From Myxosarcina sp. GI1 (lineage in GTDB: Bacteria; Cyanobacteriota; Cyanobacteriia; Cyanobacteriales; Xenococcaceae): DNA of 64,000 nt. This document shows, one piece after another, positions 52,825 through 62,797 of the stretch (its first letter is position 1; every line of letters begins with the position of its first letter). Where the stretch lies: NCBI RefSeq assembly GCF_000756305.1, contig NZ_JRFE01000024.1:293621-357620 (forward strand), written 5' to 3'. The notes beneath the pieces are model-generated. The model saw nothing but the letters and a program-made list of their open reading frames with translations, did no database searches and was not told the DNA's origin. The translations under genes and the position numbers were made by a program.

Positions 52825-53379
52825 ATGAAAAAACTTTTTCTGCTAGGTTTACTATCTTCGATTTTAACTGCCGAAACGATCGCCCTTCCCAACGCTCTGG
52901 CGGTTCGTTTTCCAGACGGTACTGTTTCTTTTGACCAATCGCCTCGCCTAATAGATGCTTATACTACTTTTAACGGTATCAGAATTAGACAGGCAAAATA
53001 CTATTTTGATATTGAGTTACCCAAAAACGTGGGCGAACCCTTAGAAAAAATCGTTATTCAACAGCGACAGGGAGCAGATGAAATTAAATTTCGGATCGAT
53101 GAAACTAAAGCTTATCTTGGCACTCACAGTAATAAAGAGCAAGAATTAGCGAGCGCTGCTACTCAAGATGAAGAAACCAAAGCAATTACTGTAACTTTAG
53201 AAGATCCCGTTCCTCCAGGAAGCATAATAACTGTGGGATTAAAGCCCAGACGCAACCCAGACTTTGGCGGCGTTTATCTCTTTGGCGTTACGGTTTTTCC
53301 TGCTGGAGAGCAAGCTAATAGTTTATATTTAGGAGCGGGAAGACTAAACTTTTATCAGCCAGGGGGACATCCTCTTTAA
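52825..53379 (+). CDS. DUF2808 exported protein
   Basis: 184-residue protein with a signal peptide (MKKLFLLGLLSSILTAETIALPNALA). A DUF2808 domain follows: VRFPDGTVSFDQSPRLIDAYTT, ARQAKYYFDIELP-type strands (here RIRQAKYYFDIELPKNVGEPLEKIVI), and VTLEDPVPPGSIITVGLKPRRNPDFGGVYLFGVTVFPAG. The family is restricted mainly to cyanobacteria; function is unknown and probably extracytoplasmic. It is convergent with an ABC exporter gene only 16 bp away. Confidence 0.85.
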   Translation: MKKLFLLGLLSSILTAETIALPNALAVRFPDGTVSFDQSPRLIDAYTTFNGIRIRQAKYYFDIELPKNVGEPLEKIVIQQRQGADEIKFRIDETKAYLGTHSNKEQELASAATQDEETKAITVTLEDPVPPGSIITVGLKPRRNPDFGGVYLFGVTVFPAGEQANSLYLGAGRLNFYQPGGHPL

Positions 53380-53395
53380 ATAGCATAGTAGCAAG

Positions 53396-55231
53396 TTAAG
53401 TTCCTAGCTTTTGTAGTTTGTACAAACTAGCATACAGTCCATCTGTTGCCAGAAGTTCTTCATGACTGCCAGACTCTATTAATTCTCCGCGTTTGAGTAC
53501 CAGAATTTTATCGACGTTGCGAATAGTAGAAAGACGATGAGCGATAATTATTGCCGTGCGGTTAACGAGCAAATGTTCTAATGCTTCTTGAATCATTGCT
53601 TCTGTCGCCACATCCAAACTAGAAGTTGCTTCGTCTAAGACTAAAACATCGGGGTTGCGAATGGCTACGCGAGCAAAAGCGAGAAGCTGCTTCTGTCCTC
53701 CCGATAAATTAGTACCGCGTTCGCGCAAAATTGTATGGTAGCCGTTAGGCAACTGGCGAATAAAGCGATCGATGTTAACTAATTCGGCTGCTTGACGAAT
53801 TTCTTCAAAAGAATAATTATCTCCCAGACTAATGTTACGCTTGATATCGCCAGCAAATAAAAAGCTTTCTTGTAAGATTACGCCAATATAGCGACGTAAT
53901 TCAACTTGGGGAATATCGCGAATATCAATTCCATCAACCAAAATTCTGCCGCGACTGGGTTCGTATAAACGACATAACAGACGAATTATCGAACTTTTAC
54001 CCGCTCCTGTAGGTCCGACTAAAGCAACTTTTTTCCCTGGCTTAATAGTAAAATTGAGGTTTTTTAGTACGTATTCATCTGGTTTATAGCCAAACCAAAC
54101 ATTTTCAAAACGAATTTCTCCCTTATGAGCTAAGTTTGAAGCTAGTTTAACGCTCGCGCTGTGTCCTTCTTTCAGACCTAGTTTGTCTTTAATTTCAATT
54201 GGCTCGCTCATTAAGTCGTTAATGCGCTCGATCGCCGTAAAACCTGCCTGAAACATGGTAAATTTATCGGCAAACTGTCGCAGAGGATTAAACAACCTTT
54301 GGGCGTACAAAATAAACGCCGATAGAGTTCCAAAGGTCATATTTTCTCGCAGTACCAACCAGCCACCCAACCATAAAACACCAGCGATCGCTACTAAAGA
54401 AATCCATTCCAAAGTTGCCGAGACTGCTGAGTCGTGGAAAATAGTTTTATCTACCTGTTGGCGGTAGCGGTCGTTAACCGTACGGTACATTTCACTGTTA
54501 TATTTAGCGCGGCGAAACAACTGAACTATGTTTATCCCTGCAATATTTTCTTGCAGCATCGAGTTAAGCTTGGAAAGTTCTTCTCTGGCTTTGTAGTTTG
54601 CTTTACGATACTGTTGTTGAAAATAGATAATTAAGCCCGTTACGGGAATTAGCATCAGTACCAACATGGTTGCTAATTTCCAGTCAACAAAATAAATTGT
54701 AATTACGATGACTACGATCGTAGCCGTGTCGCTGAGAATACCGATCGCGCCACTGGCAAAAACATCGCCCAATGCTTCTACATCGCTAGTAATGCGGGTA
54801 ATTAACTTTCCTACTGGCGTGCGATCGAAAAAGCTAGAAGCTAAAGAAGTAACGTGAGCGAATAAATCTTTGCGGACTGCGGCAGTAATTTCTTGTCCGA
54901 TCTTTTGTACTAAATATCCTTGGACTGAAGAAAATATTAAACGCAAGACTACTGTTAGTAAGAGAATACCTGCAAGGATATTAATGCCTTGGGCAACTGA
55001 AAAATCGTTTAAAAAAGACCAAGTAGGTTCATTTTTAAGTAAAGATACTGCTTGACCGATAATTAAAGGCTGAATCGAACCAGCTACAGCTAAAGGTACT
55101 AGTAATACCAGACAAACTGTTAGTATGCCGCGATGTTTGCGCGTGTAGGGAACTAGCCGTAAAAATAATTTCCAATCGTTTTCTCGATTTTGGCGATTGC
55201 TGTTTGCCTCTGCTAAATAGGAGGAAGCCAT
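53396..55231 (-). CDS. ABC exporter, fused permease and ATPase (MdlB/MsbA-like)
   Basis: 611-residue half-transporter. The membrane domain (about 20-320) has six helices and the coupling loop TSLASSFFDRTPVGKLITRITSDVEALGDVF. The ATPase domain has Walker A GPTGAGKSS, the Q-loop VILQESFLF, signature LSGGQKQ, Walker B VLVLDEATSSLD and the switch histidine in IIAHRLSTIR. All are intact, so it should be an active homodimeric or heterodimeric exporter. Substrate is unknown; lipids, peptides or drugs are possible from the family. It has no operon partner. Confidence 0.93.
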   Translation of the reverse strand: MASSYLAEANSNRQNRENDWKLFLRLVPYTRKHRGILTVCLVLLVPLAVAGSIQPLIIGQAVSLLKNEPTWSFLNDFSVAQGINILAGILLLTVVLRLIFSSVQGYLVQKIGQEITAAVRKDLFAHVTSLASSFFDRTPVGKLITRITSDVEALGDVFASGAIGILSDTATIVVIVITIYFVDWKLATMLVLMLIPVTGLIIYFQQQYRKANYKAREELSKLNSMLQENIAGINIVQLFRRAKYNSEMYRTVNDRYRQQVDKTIFHDSAVSATLEWISLVAIAGVLWLGGWLVLRENMTFGTLSAFILYAQRLFNPLRQFADKFTMFQAGFTAIERINDLMSEPIEIKDKLGLKEGHSASVKLASNLAHKGEIRFENVWFGYKPDEYVLKNLNFTIKPGKKVALVGPTGAGKSSIIRLLCRLYEPSRGRILVDGIDIRDIPQVELRRYIGVILQESFLFAGDIKRNISLGDNYSFEEIRQAAELVNIDRFIRQLPNGYHTILRERGTNLSGGQKQLLAFARVAIRNPDVLVLDEATSSLDVATEAMIQEALEHLLVNRTAIIIAHRLSTIRNVDKILVLKRGELIESGSHEELLATDGLYASLYKLQKLGT

Positions 55232-55431
55232 AGATAAGTTAAGTTTGAACTGAAATGTCTGTCGTTGGTAACGAATGAGACATTATTTATTATTACTTAA
55301 CTTTTGGCGATGAGGTAGATTTTGGTAGAGAGCAAGAAAAGACTTGGGGTCTTGGGGGAATAGGGAAATGGGGAGAGGTACTTCAGTCTGTCCCTAAACC
55401 CCTAATTTCCTATCACCCTAGTACCTAGTGC

Positions 55432-55677
55432 CTAGCGGCTAAAATTGCTTTCTACTTTTTCCATAATCTCCAAATCCCAAGTAGAGTTGAACTGCACTTT
55501 TCCTTCTTCTACTAGCTTCCAGGCAGCTTCTTTAAGCAGGCGATGGGACAGACTATTGGTTTTGCCTATATTATTTTCTAGTTGGTGCAAACTCATTGGT
55601 CTTTGACTTTTTTTTAATTGACTTAACAGCAAATTTTTAGTATTTTCTGTTTGTTGGAGAGACGAATTCATGACCAA
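55432..55677 (-). CDS. Small winged-helix-like protein, 81 aa
   Basis: 81-residue soluble protein, largely helical (NTKNLLLSQLKKSQRPMSLHQLENNIGKT, then NSLSHRLLKEAAWKLVEEGKVQF). The pattern of two helices, a turn and a long helix followed by a short beta hairpin resembles a winged-helix DNA- or RNA-binding fold. No family is recognised. A good coding character and a clean start (MVMNSSLQQ or MNSSLQQ) support it. It stands alone between the ABC exporter and the rhodanese gene. Confidence 0.55.
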   Translation of the reverse strand: MVMNSSLQQTENTKNLLLSQLKKSQRPMSLHQLENNIGKTNSLSHRLLKEAAWKLVEEGKVQFNSTWDLEIMEKVESNFSR

Positions 55678-55816
55678 GAGCTTTGTAGAGAATAAAATAA
55701 CTAGCTACTATATATAGAGTTAAATCGCGGTATTTTTTGCGATCGCACGCTATTGATAGCGCATTTATTTATTATGCACTAAGTTTCCCCAAATGTACGT
55801 AAAAAAATTGTAAACT

Positions 55817-56650
55817 CTATGACATATAGGAACACCAATCACTCCAACCTCCAGGATAGAGTTTTGCCCGTGTAATTCCTGCCAATTCTAAAGACAACAG
55901 ATTAACACAAGCAGTTACACCAGAACCACAATAGACAATAATTTCTGGTGCCGCAGAGTAATTAGACCATAACTTTTGTTGTGCCGCAATAGGTAGTAAA
56001 TAACCCCGTTCGTCCGTAACCTGTTTCCAGGGAGAATTAACCGCTCCCTCAATGCTTCCAGCAATGGGGTCGATTGGTTCTCTCAGTCCTAAATAGCGAT
56101 CGCGATCGCGCGAATCGACTAAAATTGTTGCAGGTGAATCCTGACAAAGTTTAACTTCTTCTCTATTAACGACTTTATCGGTTTGTAGTTCGGGAACAAA
56201 CAAGCTTTGTCGCAATTTGGGTTGTGTAGAGTCTGTGTGATAACCTGCTGCTTGCCAAGCTTGCCAACCACCATCGAGTACAGCTACCGACCGATGACCT
56301 AAATAATTCAACAACCACCACAAACGGGCTGCAAAAGCCAGCTTAGAATCATCATAAGCTACTACCAAAGTGTGATTGCGAATGATACCCATAGCTGACA
56401 ATTTCTGCGCCAGATGATTGGTATCTGGCAGGGGATGTCTTCCACCACGAACTTCTACTGGAGCAGATAAATCGCGATTTAAATCTAAATAGTAAGCACC
56501 TTTAATATGATTGTGGCAATATTGCTGATATCCCCACTGAGGATCGTTTAATTGAAAGCGACAGTCACAAACTACTATTTGGGGATTATTTAAATTTTGA
56601 GCCAGCCATTGACAGGTTACTTTGGGATATTGAAGGTGAAAATAGTCCAT
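55817..56650 (-). CDS. Two-domain sulfurtransferase (thiosulfate/3-mercaptopyruvate type)
   Basis: 277-residue double rhodanese. The first, inactive-type domain (about 1-135) includes VVCDCRFQLNDPQWG, HIKGAYYLDLNRDLSAP and VAYDDSKLAFAARLWWLL. The second has LVDSRDRDRYLGLREPID, GSIEGAVNSPWK and the active-site loop VYCGSGVTACVNLL with the persulfide cysteine. The loop CGSGVTA is that of 3-mercaptopyruvate sulfurtransferase (mammalian MST also has CGSGVTA); thiosulfate sulfurtransferases usually have CRKGVT. Mercaptopyruvate is therefore the likelier substrate. It is cytosolic and a single gene. Confidence 0.9.
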   Translation of the reverse strand: MDYFHLQYPKVTCQWLAQNLNNPQIVVCDCRFQLNDPQWGYQQYCHNHIKGAYYLDLNRDLSAPVEVRGGRHPLPDTNHLAQKLSAMGIIRNHTLVVAYDDSKLAFAARLWWLLNYLGHRSVAVLDGGWQAWQAAGYHTDSTQPKLRQSLFVPELQTDKVVNREEVKLCQDSPATILVDSRDRDRYLGLREPIDPIAGSIEGAVNSPWKQVTDERGYLLPIAAQQKLWSNYSAAPEIIVYCGSGVTACVNLLSLELAGITRAKLYPGGWSDWCSYMS

Positions 56651-56959
56651 TTTAAATTCCAGGGGTTAGAGATTAATCCAACAATTGCGGCAGCAAGGAT
56701 AGGTCATCATTGCGATTGAGTGTGCTCATTGCCAAAACAACAGCTATCGACCGAACAGAAAAACTAATGTTAGTGACGATGTCATAGACCCATCGCTGTC
56801 GGTCGGATATATTGTTAATCTACTAACCATAAAATTTTGCGGTTTTCGAGCGCAATCATTCTTAAATACTGCTCTTTGTCTGACACTATCGATATTGATG
56901 TAGTAAGGCTCGTCAATTTTTAGAGATCGGTCATAAGCAGTATATAATTCTAGTTTACT
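56651..56959. other. 309-bp divergent promoter region before the response-regulator gene
   Basis: Contains the promoters of the sulfurtransferase and the response-regulator phosphatase. A minus-strand open frame at 56744-56968 has no ribosome site or protein-like character and is not called. A short inverted repeat was not found. Confidence 0.4.
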
Positions 56960-58102
56960 ATGGCTCAAATTTTAATTATTGACGACGATAGTGCAACCCA
57001 ACTGTTACTAGAGAAAACTCTGCGGGCGCAAGGTTACGATATTACTCTGGCCAGTGATGGTGAAGAAGGGATCGTCAAAGCTAATGCAATTTGTCCCGAT
57101 CTCATCATTTGCGATTGGATTATGCCCCGTAAAAACGGTTTGGAAGTATGCCGTCAGATTAAATCCGATTCCAATCTATCGACGACTTTTTTTATTTTGT
57201 TGACTTCTTTAGATTCTGTTGCCGACAGAGTTAGAGGTTTGGATACGGGGGCGGATGATTTTTTATGCAAACCAATTGACATGACAGAGCTTAAAGCTCG
57301 TGTTAGAGCGGGTTTACGCCTACATCAACTCAGTCACGATCTGAGAGTACAAAAACAGTTACTCGAAGCCGAACTATTAGAAGCGGCAGAGTATGTTAGC
57401 TCGATTTTACCCGAACAGCTAATTCATCCTTCTTTAAAAATTGATGCTTGTTTTATTCCTTCCCGACAGTTGGGAGGAGACAGTTTTGATTATTTTTGGC
57501 TGGATGAAAATAACCTGGTTTTTTATTTATTAGATGTTTCGGGACACGGTTTGCGCGCTTCTTTACCTTCTCTATCGGTAATTAATTTAGTGCGATCGCG
57601 TAACTTGCGAAATGTTGACTATTATCAACCTAGTACGGTTTTGGAAGGTTTGAATCGTACTTTTCAAATGAGCGATCGCAACGATAGATATTTTACTATG
57701 TGGTATGGAGTTTACAATCGCCGCTACAAAACTTTGTTTTATTCTAGTGCGGGTCATCCTCCAGCAATTTTGCTGTCCCCGAAAAAAAATTACGACTTAG
57801 AAGAAAGACGGTTAAAAACTCCAGGAGTTCCAATTGGTATGTTTTTGGATGTTGAGTATGTAGACTCAAGCTGTAAAGTTCCAGATAATTCTAGTCTTTA
57901 TCTATTTAGTGACGGAATTTACGAAGTAGAACCATCAACCAAACAGTCTTATCAAGGAATAGAAAAATTAGTCAAGCTGTTAAAAGCCTACCAATATGTA
58001 CCAAACCGTAAGTTGAACGATCTCTTACAGGATGTCAAAGTGTGGCATCCAAACTATCGTTTTGAAGATGACATATCTATCTTACAGATTGATTTTTTTT
58101 AG
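56960..58102 (+). CDS. Response regulator with SpoIIE-type PP2C phosphatase output
   Basis: 380-residue signalling protein. The receiver domain (about 1-122) has DDD at 8-10, the phosphoacceptor Asp52 in LIICDWIMPRKNG and the Lys in FLCKPIDM. A coiled-coil linker (about 125-155) leads to a PPM/SpoIIE phosphatase: FIPSRQLGGDSFDYFWLDE, FYLLDVSGHGLRASLPSLSV, YSSAGHPPAILL, LYLFSDGIYEVEP and the closing EDDISILQID. The metal-binding Asp residues are present. Such proteins dephosphorylate STAS antagonists. A STAS gene lies on the other strand 97 bp downstream, a plausible substrate. Confidence 0.93.
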   Translation: MAQILIIDDDSATQLLLEKTLRAQGYDITLASDGEEGIVKANAICPDLIICDWIMPRKNGLEVCRQIKSDSNLSTTFFILLTSLDSVADRVRGLDTGADDFLCKPIDMTELKARVRAGLRLHQLSHDLRVQKQLLEAELLEAAEYVSSILPEQLIHPSLKIDACFIPSRQLGGDSFDYFWLDENNLVFYLLDVSGHGLRASLPSLSVINLVRSRNLRNVDYYQPSTVLEGLNRTFQMSDRNDRYFTMWYGVYNRRYKTLFYSSAGHPPAILLSPKKNYDLEERRLKTPGVPIGMFLDVEYVDSSCKVPDNSSLYLFSDGIYEVEPSTKQSYQGIEKLVKLLKAYQYVPNRKLNDLLQDVKVWHPNYRFEDDISILQIDFF

Positions 58103-58198
58103 CCATAGCTGTTGTTTGCTTGAGTTACATTGTCGATTTTGTTTCTGCTCTCTCTGCCCTGATGGCAAGCTTGTCGAAGCACTGCACCCTGCCTAAGT

Positions 58199-58519
58199 TT
58201 AATGCTTGAATTTTTGTTTGAATTCTTCTCGATCGCTGTAAATTTTGAAATAGCGATCCATACTAGTCAACTCAAAAAGTATTTTAATTTGTTCGTTCAT
58301 CGAACACAAAAACAGTTTGACATCAGCAGCTTCTACGGTTTTCAAAGCTTTAACTAAAGCTCCCAATCCAGAACTATCCATAAAAGTAACATCTTTAAAA
58401 TCCACCAAGACAATTTGTGCCCCGCTTTCAATGATTTTGTTGAGTTGCTCTTGAAACTCGGTGGTTTTAGTACCGTCTAAAATTCCTTTAGGTTCGATTA
58501 CTCTAAGGACAAAACTCAT
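58199..58519 (-). CDS. STAS-domain anti-sigma factor antagonist-like protein
   Basis: 106-residue single STAS domain. It has the SpoIIAA-type strand-helix pattern: VIEPKGILDGTKTTEFQEQLN, QIVLVDFKDVTFMDSSGLGALVKALK and VKLFLCSMNEQIKILFELTSMDRYFKIY. The phosphorylatable serine lies in MDSSGLG (S49/S50). It is convergent with the SpoIIE-type phosphatase gene; a matching kinase (anti-sigma factor) is not seen in the window. Function in a partner switch is inferred. Confidence 0.92.
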   Translation of the reverse strand: MSFVLRVIEPKGILDGTKTTEFQEQLNKIIESGAQIVLVDFKDVTFMDSSGLGALVKALKTVEAADVKLFLCSMNEQIKILFELTSMDRYFKIYSDREEFKQKFKH

Positions 58520-58721
58520 ACGATAATTTTTTTAAAGATTGCAAGCAAAAGTAAGTATAGCAAAAGGCGCGACCATAAATACAAACACCAGGTAGCAAAT
58601 TTTGTAAATATTCGTACCGAGATTTAATAAAGTCTTTCTGGTGTTAGATGTAGATCTCGCTAGTTTTTCAATAACAATATTAATAAGATTTTACCAGGGT
58701 AACCAAGGAATTTGAATTTTA

Positions 58722-60368
58722 ATGAAAACGTACGATGCGATTGTTATTGGGGCGGGTCACAATGGTCTAGTTTGCGCTGCATATTTGCTAAAAGCTGGAT
58801 ATAGTGTTTTATTACTGGAGAAACGACCCGTTCCTGGGGGTGCAGCTACTACAGAAGTAGCCATACCCGATAAAGCTCCTGGTTTCAAGTTCAATCTCTG
58901 CGCCATCGACCACGAGTTTATTTTTCTAGGACCAGTTTTGCAAGAGCTACAGCTACACAAATATGGTTTAAAGTATCTTACTTGCGATCCTCATACTTTT
59001 TGTCCCCATCCCGACGGCAAATATTTTTTAGGTCATCAATCGCTAACAAAAACAGCTGCTAATATTGCTCGTTACAGTCAGCGAGATGCTGAAAAATACG
59101 TCGAATTTGTCGGTTATTGGTCGCGGTTGCTGAGTGCAGTTTCGCCCTTTTTTAATGCACCACCACAGTCAGTTATCGATATTGCCAAAAATTTGCGACC
59201 GCAGAATTTAAGCGACGTATTGGCGATCGCAGGCTCGAAAAACAAAGCCTTAAACTTTATTCGCACCATGATTACTTCTCCCGAAGACGTACTCAACGAA
59301 TGGTTCGATACCGAAATTGTTAAAGCCCCCCTTGCCAGACTAGCAGCAGAAATTGGCGGTGCGCCTTCACAAAAAGGCATGACTTCGGGATTGATGATGG
59401 TAGCAATGCGCCATCATCCAGGAATAGCCAGACCTGAAGGAGGAACTGGAGCCTTAACTCAGGCATTAGTTAAGTTAGTAACTAGTTTGGGAGGAGAAAT
59501 TCTAACCGATCGGGTGGTTAAAGAAGTAATTATCGAAGGCGATCGCGCCGTAGGTGTCACGGTAGCTGGAGGTAAAAGTTATCGAGCTAGTAAAGGTATA
59601 ATTTCTAACATCGACGTGCAGCGGTTATTTTTACAGTTAATCGAATCGGGGACAATTGCTGCCGATCTCGAACAAAAAATCGAGCGAAGAATTGTTAACA
59701 ACAACGAAACGATTCTTAAAATTGACTGTGCTTTGTCAGAACCGCCACGCTTTACTGCCTATGAAGGGCAAGATAACCAACACCTAATAGGCACTGTGTT
59801 AATTGCCGATTCTGTTGCCCATGTAGAACAGGCTCATTCCCTCGCGGCAATGGGGCAAATTCCCGATGGCGATCCTTCGATGTATTTAGACATTCCCTCG
59901 GTACTAGACCCCACTCTCGCACCACCAGACAAACATACTTTGTGGATTGAATTTTTTGCTCCCTATCAAATAGCAGGAAAGGAAGGAACGGGTTTAAACG
60001 GTACGGGTTGGACGGACGAGCTTAAAGAGCGCGTGGCAGATCGGGTAATGAACAAACTGGCAGATTATGCCCCCAATATTAAAGATGCAGTTATCGCTCG
60101 TCGGGTCGAAAGTCCTGCCGAGCTAGGGGAAAGACTGGGTTCCTATAAAGGTAATTACTATCATCTGGATATGTCCTTAGATCAGATGATTTTCTTGCGT
60201 CCCCTGCCAGAAATTTCTAATTACACTACACCAGTTAAAAACTTATATCTCACAGGTGCGGGAACTCATCCAGGAGGGTCAATTTCGGGAATGCCAGGGC
60301 GTAACTGCGCCAGAGTCTTTTTAAGTAGGCAAAATTTTGGTGCCAAATTGCGTTCTCTGTTTGATTGA
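58722..60368 (+). CDS. crtO: CrtO-type beta-carotene ketolase
   Basis: 548-residue FAD flavoprotein of the phytoene-desaturase superfamily. CrtO introduces 4-keto groups into beta-carotene, giving echinenone. The dinucleotide motif is DAIVIGAGHNGLVCAAYLLKAG with the acidic end in VLLLEKRPVPGGAATTE. Typical CrtO stretches are FKFNLCAIDHEFIFLGPVL, CPHPDGKYFL and the C-terminal GAGTHPGGSISGMPGRNCARV. The enzyme is membrane-associated. The ATG at 58722 gives full family length. A methyltransferase gene follows after 22 bp and is probably cotranscribed. Confidence 0.92.
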   Translation: MKTYDAIVIGAGHNGLVCAAYLLKAGYSVLLLEKRPVPGGAATTEVAIPDKAPGFKFNLCAIDHEFIFLGPVLQELQLHKYGLKYLTCDPHTFCPHPDGKYFLGHQSLTKTAANIARYSQRDAEKYVEFVGYWSRLLSAVSPFFNAPPQSVIDIAKNLRPQNLSDVLAIAGSKNKALNFIRTMITSPEDVLNEWFDTEIVKAPLARLAAEIGGAPSQKGMTSGLMMVAMRHHPGIARPEGGTGALTQALVKLVTSLGGEILTDRVVKEVIIEGDRAVGVTVAGGKSYRASKGIISNIDVQRLFLQLIESGTIAADLEQKIERRIVNNNETILKIDCALSEPPRFTAYEGQDNQHLIGTVLIADSVAHVEQAHSLAAMGQIPDGDPSMYLDIPSVLDPTLAPPDKHTLWIEFFAPYQIAGKEGTGLNGTGWTDELKERVADRVMNKLADYAPNIKDAVIARRVESPAELGERLGSYKGNYYHLDMSLDQMIFLRPLPEISNYTTPVKNLYLTGAGTHPGGSISGMPGRNCARVFLSRQNFGAKLRSLFD

Positions 60369-60390
60369 AATTTTTTAAGCAATAAATAAT

Positions 60391-61212
60391 ATGAATACTT
60401 CTGACCTCGAATTACACCAAATGAATCCTCAAGGTAGATTTAGCAACCGCGCCGAGGACTATGCCAAGTATCGACCGAGTTATCCTACAGAGGCGATCGA
60501 GTTTATTTTAGAGGGTTGGCAAGATTCAGCGAAACTAACGGCAGTAGATATTGGTGCGGGAACGGGTATTTCTTCCCGTTTGCTAGCAGACAAAAAAGTT
60601 AAGGTAATAGCGATCGAACCCAATGGGGCGATGAGACAGGCTGCAACACCTCATCCTTTAGTAAAATATCGTGATGGCAATGCAGAAAATACTAATTTAC
60701 CAAACTCATCTGTAGATTTAGTCACCTGTTTTCAATCTTTTCACTGGTTTGAGATCGAACCCACTCTTCGAGAATTTCAGCGTATTCTCAAGCCTGAAGG
60801 CAAAATTGCTTTGGTTTGGAACGATCGCGATATAGATGGTAAAGATGAATTTACACGCCAACATGGGCAGATAATCGATAAAGTAGGCGGCAAAAGTTCA
60901 GTTGCCCATCGTATGAATAAATATCACGAGCAGTATATTAGTTCTCTCCTACCTAATGTTCGCTACCGTAGTTTTCCCTATCGACAACCGTTAGATAAAA
61001 CTAGTTTAATTGGCTTGGCGATGAGTTCTTCTTACATACCAAAAGCTGGAGTTAGCCATCAGCAACTTGTTAACGATTTAAATGAATTACACAGTCAACA
61101 TTGCGACCGCCAAAGTTTAGTTTATTTATATTACAAAACCAGCGTTTATGTTTGGGAATATTGTTCTAGTTTTGCTTCGGGTAAGATTAACATTGCATCG
61201 CCAAAAGAATAA
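60391..61212 (+). CDS. Class I SAM-dependent methyltransferase
   Basis: 273-residue methyltransferase. SAM motif I reads [34 protein letters not shown]. Motif II is [46 protein letters not shown], as in small-molecule C- or O-methyltransferases; a trans-aconitate methyltransferase-like relationship is possible. The N-terminal [23 protein letters not shown] is typical. It follows crtO by 22 bp. Its last 67 bp overlap the 3' end of queA on the opposite strand. Substrate is unknown; a carotenoid is only a guess. Confidence 0.85.
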   Translation: MNTSDLELHQMNPQGRFSNRAEDYAKYRPSYPTEAIEFILEGWQDSAKLTAVDIGAGTGISSRLLADKKVKVIAIEPNGAMRQAATPHPLVKYRDGNAENTNLPNSSVDLVTCFQSFHWFEIEPTLREFQRILKPEGKIALVWNDRDIDGKDEFTRQHGQIIDKVGGKSSVAHRMNKYHEQYISSLLPNVRYRSFPYRQPLDKTSLIGLAMSSSYIPKAGVSHQQLVNDLNELHSQHCDRQSLVYLYYKTSVYVWEYCSSFASGKINIASPKE

Positions 61213-62258
61213 AAACGATAGTTATGTGCGATCGCATCTTGGTATAAAGCCAACAACCTTTTTCTACCAATCAAAGCACTAACCATCATCAATAAACTCG
61301 AACCAGGCAGATGAAAATTTGTAATTAAACCATCAATAACCTGCCACTGATAACCAGGATAAATAAATAGGTCGGTTTTGCCCGTATAGGGCTGTAAAGA
61401 ATTTTTTCCTGCGAGCTTTGCAGCCTTTGCCGCACCTTCTAAAGCTCTGCTTGCTGTAGTGCCCACCGCAATAACTCTACCACCTCTTGCTTTTGTTTGT
61501 TCGATCTTCTTTACTGTATCGAGGCTGACATCAATCCATTCCTGGTGCATGGTGTGGTTGAGAATTTTATCTGCTTCTACAGGACGAAAAGTACCTATAC
61601 CTACATGAAGGGTAATGTAAGCTCTATCGATATTTTGTTGCTGAAGTTTTTGTAATAATTGTGGAGTAAAATGCAGTCCTGCGGTGGGTGCTGCTACTGC
61701 TCCTTCTCTTTGAGCAAAAACCGTTTGGTATTGACTGACATCGCTTTGAGTATTAGTAATATAAGGCGGTATGGGAACCTCGCCAAACTGCTCTAAAACT
61801 TGCCAGAAAGACTGCTGGGGAGGCAGTTCAAATTGTAAAATTCTTCCTCCCGTCGCTTCATCGCGATCGACTACTGTAGCTTTAAGTTCGATTTGAGGCT
61901 GAGAACTTTTTGTGTGTGGAGTAAAGATAATTTCACTCCCCAAAGCAAAACGCTTACCAGGCTTAACTAATGCCAGCCAGAGATTTTTTTCTTTCTCTTC
62001 TAAAAGTAAAATTTCTACAGTCGCACCAGTGGATTTATAACCATACAAGCGAGCGGGAATAACGCGGGTATTGTTAAAAACCAACAAATCTCCTGGTAAG
62101 AGGCAGTGTGGAAGCTGGCGAAAAATGCAGTGAATATGCTCGTTAGGGGAATTCACTACTAATAATCGCGAACTATCTCTTGGTATAGCAGGATTTTGAG
62201 CAATCGAACTAGAAGGTAGCTGATAATTGTAGCTAGAGAGTAAAAAATCCTCATTCAT
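61146..62258 (-). CDS. queA: S-adenosylmethionine:tRNA ribosyltransferase-isomerase
   Basis: Enzyme adding the epoxycyclopentane precursor of queuosine to tRNA, 370 residues from the Met at 62258 ([24 protein letters not shown]). A further 28 residues upstream are open but not family-like. Family blocks include [84 protein letters not shown] and [18 protein letters not shown]. The closing [11 protein letters not shown] is conserved, followed by a short tail ([12 protein letters not shown]). The gene end overlaps the convergent methyltransferase gene by 67 bp. Confidence 0.95.
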   Translation of the reverse strand: MNEDFLLSSYNYQLPSSSIAQNPAIPRDSSRLLVVNSPNEHIHCIFRQLPHCLLPGDLLVFNNTRVIPARLYGYKSTGATVEILLLEEKEKNLWLALVKPGKRFALGSEIIFTPHTKSSQPQIELKATVVDRDEATGGRILQFELPPQQSFWQVLEQFGEVPIPPYITNTQSDVSQYQTVFAQREGAVAAPTAGLHFTPQLLQKLQQQNIDRAYITLHVGIGTFRPVEADKILNHTMHQEWIDVSLDTVKKIEQTKARGGRVIAVGTTASRALEGAAKAAKLAGKNSLQPYTGKTDLFIYPGYQWQVIDGLITNFHLPGSSLLMMVSALIGRKRLLALYQDAIAHNYRFYSFGDAMLILPEAKLEQYSQT

Positions 62259-62407
62259 ACTAAGTTGGTCGTACACTATAAACCCTGGGATTTGGGTAAT
62301 TTCCCCTAGATTAAATTTAAAAGATCGGGTGCTTTTCCCCAAGCAGAAGTTGGCTATTGTTTGTCAGAATATAAAGTATATCTGAAGATTCCAAGACAAG
62401 ATTTTTA

Positions 62408-62797
62408 ATGGACTATCTTTATTTTTTAACTAATGCCAGCGCAACGTTAAGAGCAATAGATTATTTGCGCTCGATGAAGCATGCAGCCAAAGCTTCAATT
62501 ACGGTAATTCATCAAATTGACGGCTGGATCGTCAAGGTTCGGTTTCCCCAGCCCCTCACGCCCTTACATCATGGTAATTTTCGAGCTTTTATGAATGAAC
62601 TGGGCATAGCTTACCAACCTGAAATGCGTTTGAAAATGGTCTTTTGGAGTTTAGAAACAGGACAATCACCCGTAGAGGTTATGCGACGCTATCAAGTGGC
62701 AATTGTCGCTCACGGCGAACCCGACATTAAAGAAATAGAAGCTTTTCGCCAACAGTTTACTAGGGGTCTGGGGTATTGTCCAGAAACTCTAGCCTAA
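62408..62797 (+). CDS. Conserved hypothetical protein, 129 aa
   Basis: Unrecognised soluble protein of 129 residues. It has a predicted helical N-terminus (LTNASATLRAIDYLRSMKHAA), a beta hairpin (ITVIHQIDGWIVKVRF) and a second helical part (FRAFMNELGIAYQPEMRLKMVFW), then QSPVEVMRRYQVAIVAHGEPDIKEIEAFRQQF. No motif, signal peptide or membrane segment is seen. The ATG lies in the promoter gap between it and the divergent queA. Function is unknown; the clean coding character makes a real gene likely. Confidence 0.7.
   Translation: MDYLYFLTNASATLRAIDYLRSMKHAAKASITVIHQIDGWIVKVRFPQPLTPLHHGNFRAFMNELGIAYQPEMRLKMVFWSLETGQSPVEVMRRYQVAIVAHGEPDIKEIEAFRQQFTRGLGYCPETLA

Noticed and set aside
56744-56968. 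74-aa minus-strand open frame before the response-regulator gene
   Set aside because: It lies in the divergent promoter region, overlaps the start of the phosphatase gene, has no ribosome site and shows no protein-like pattern.
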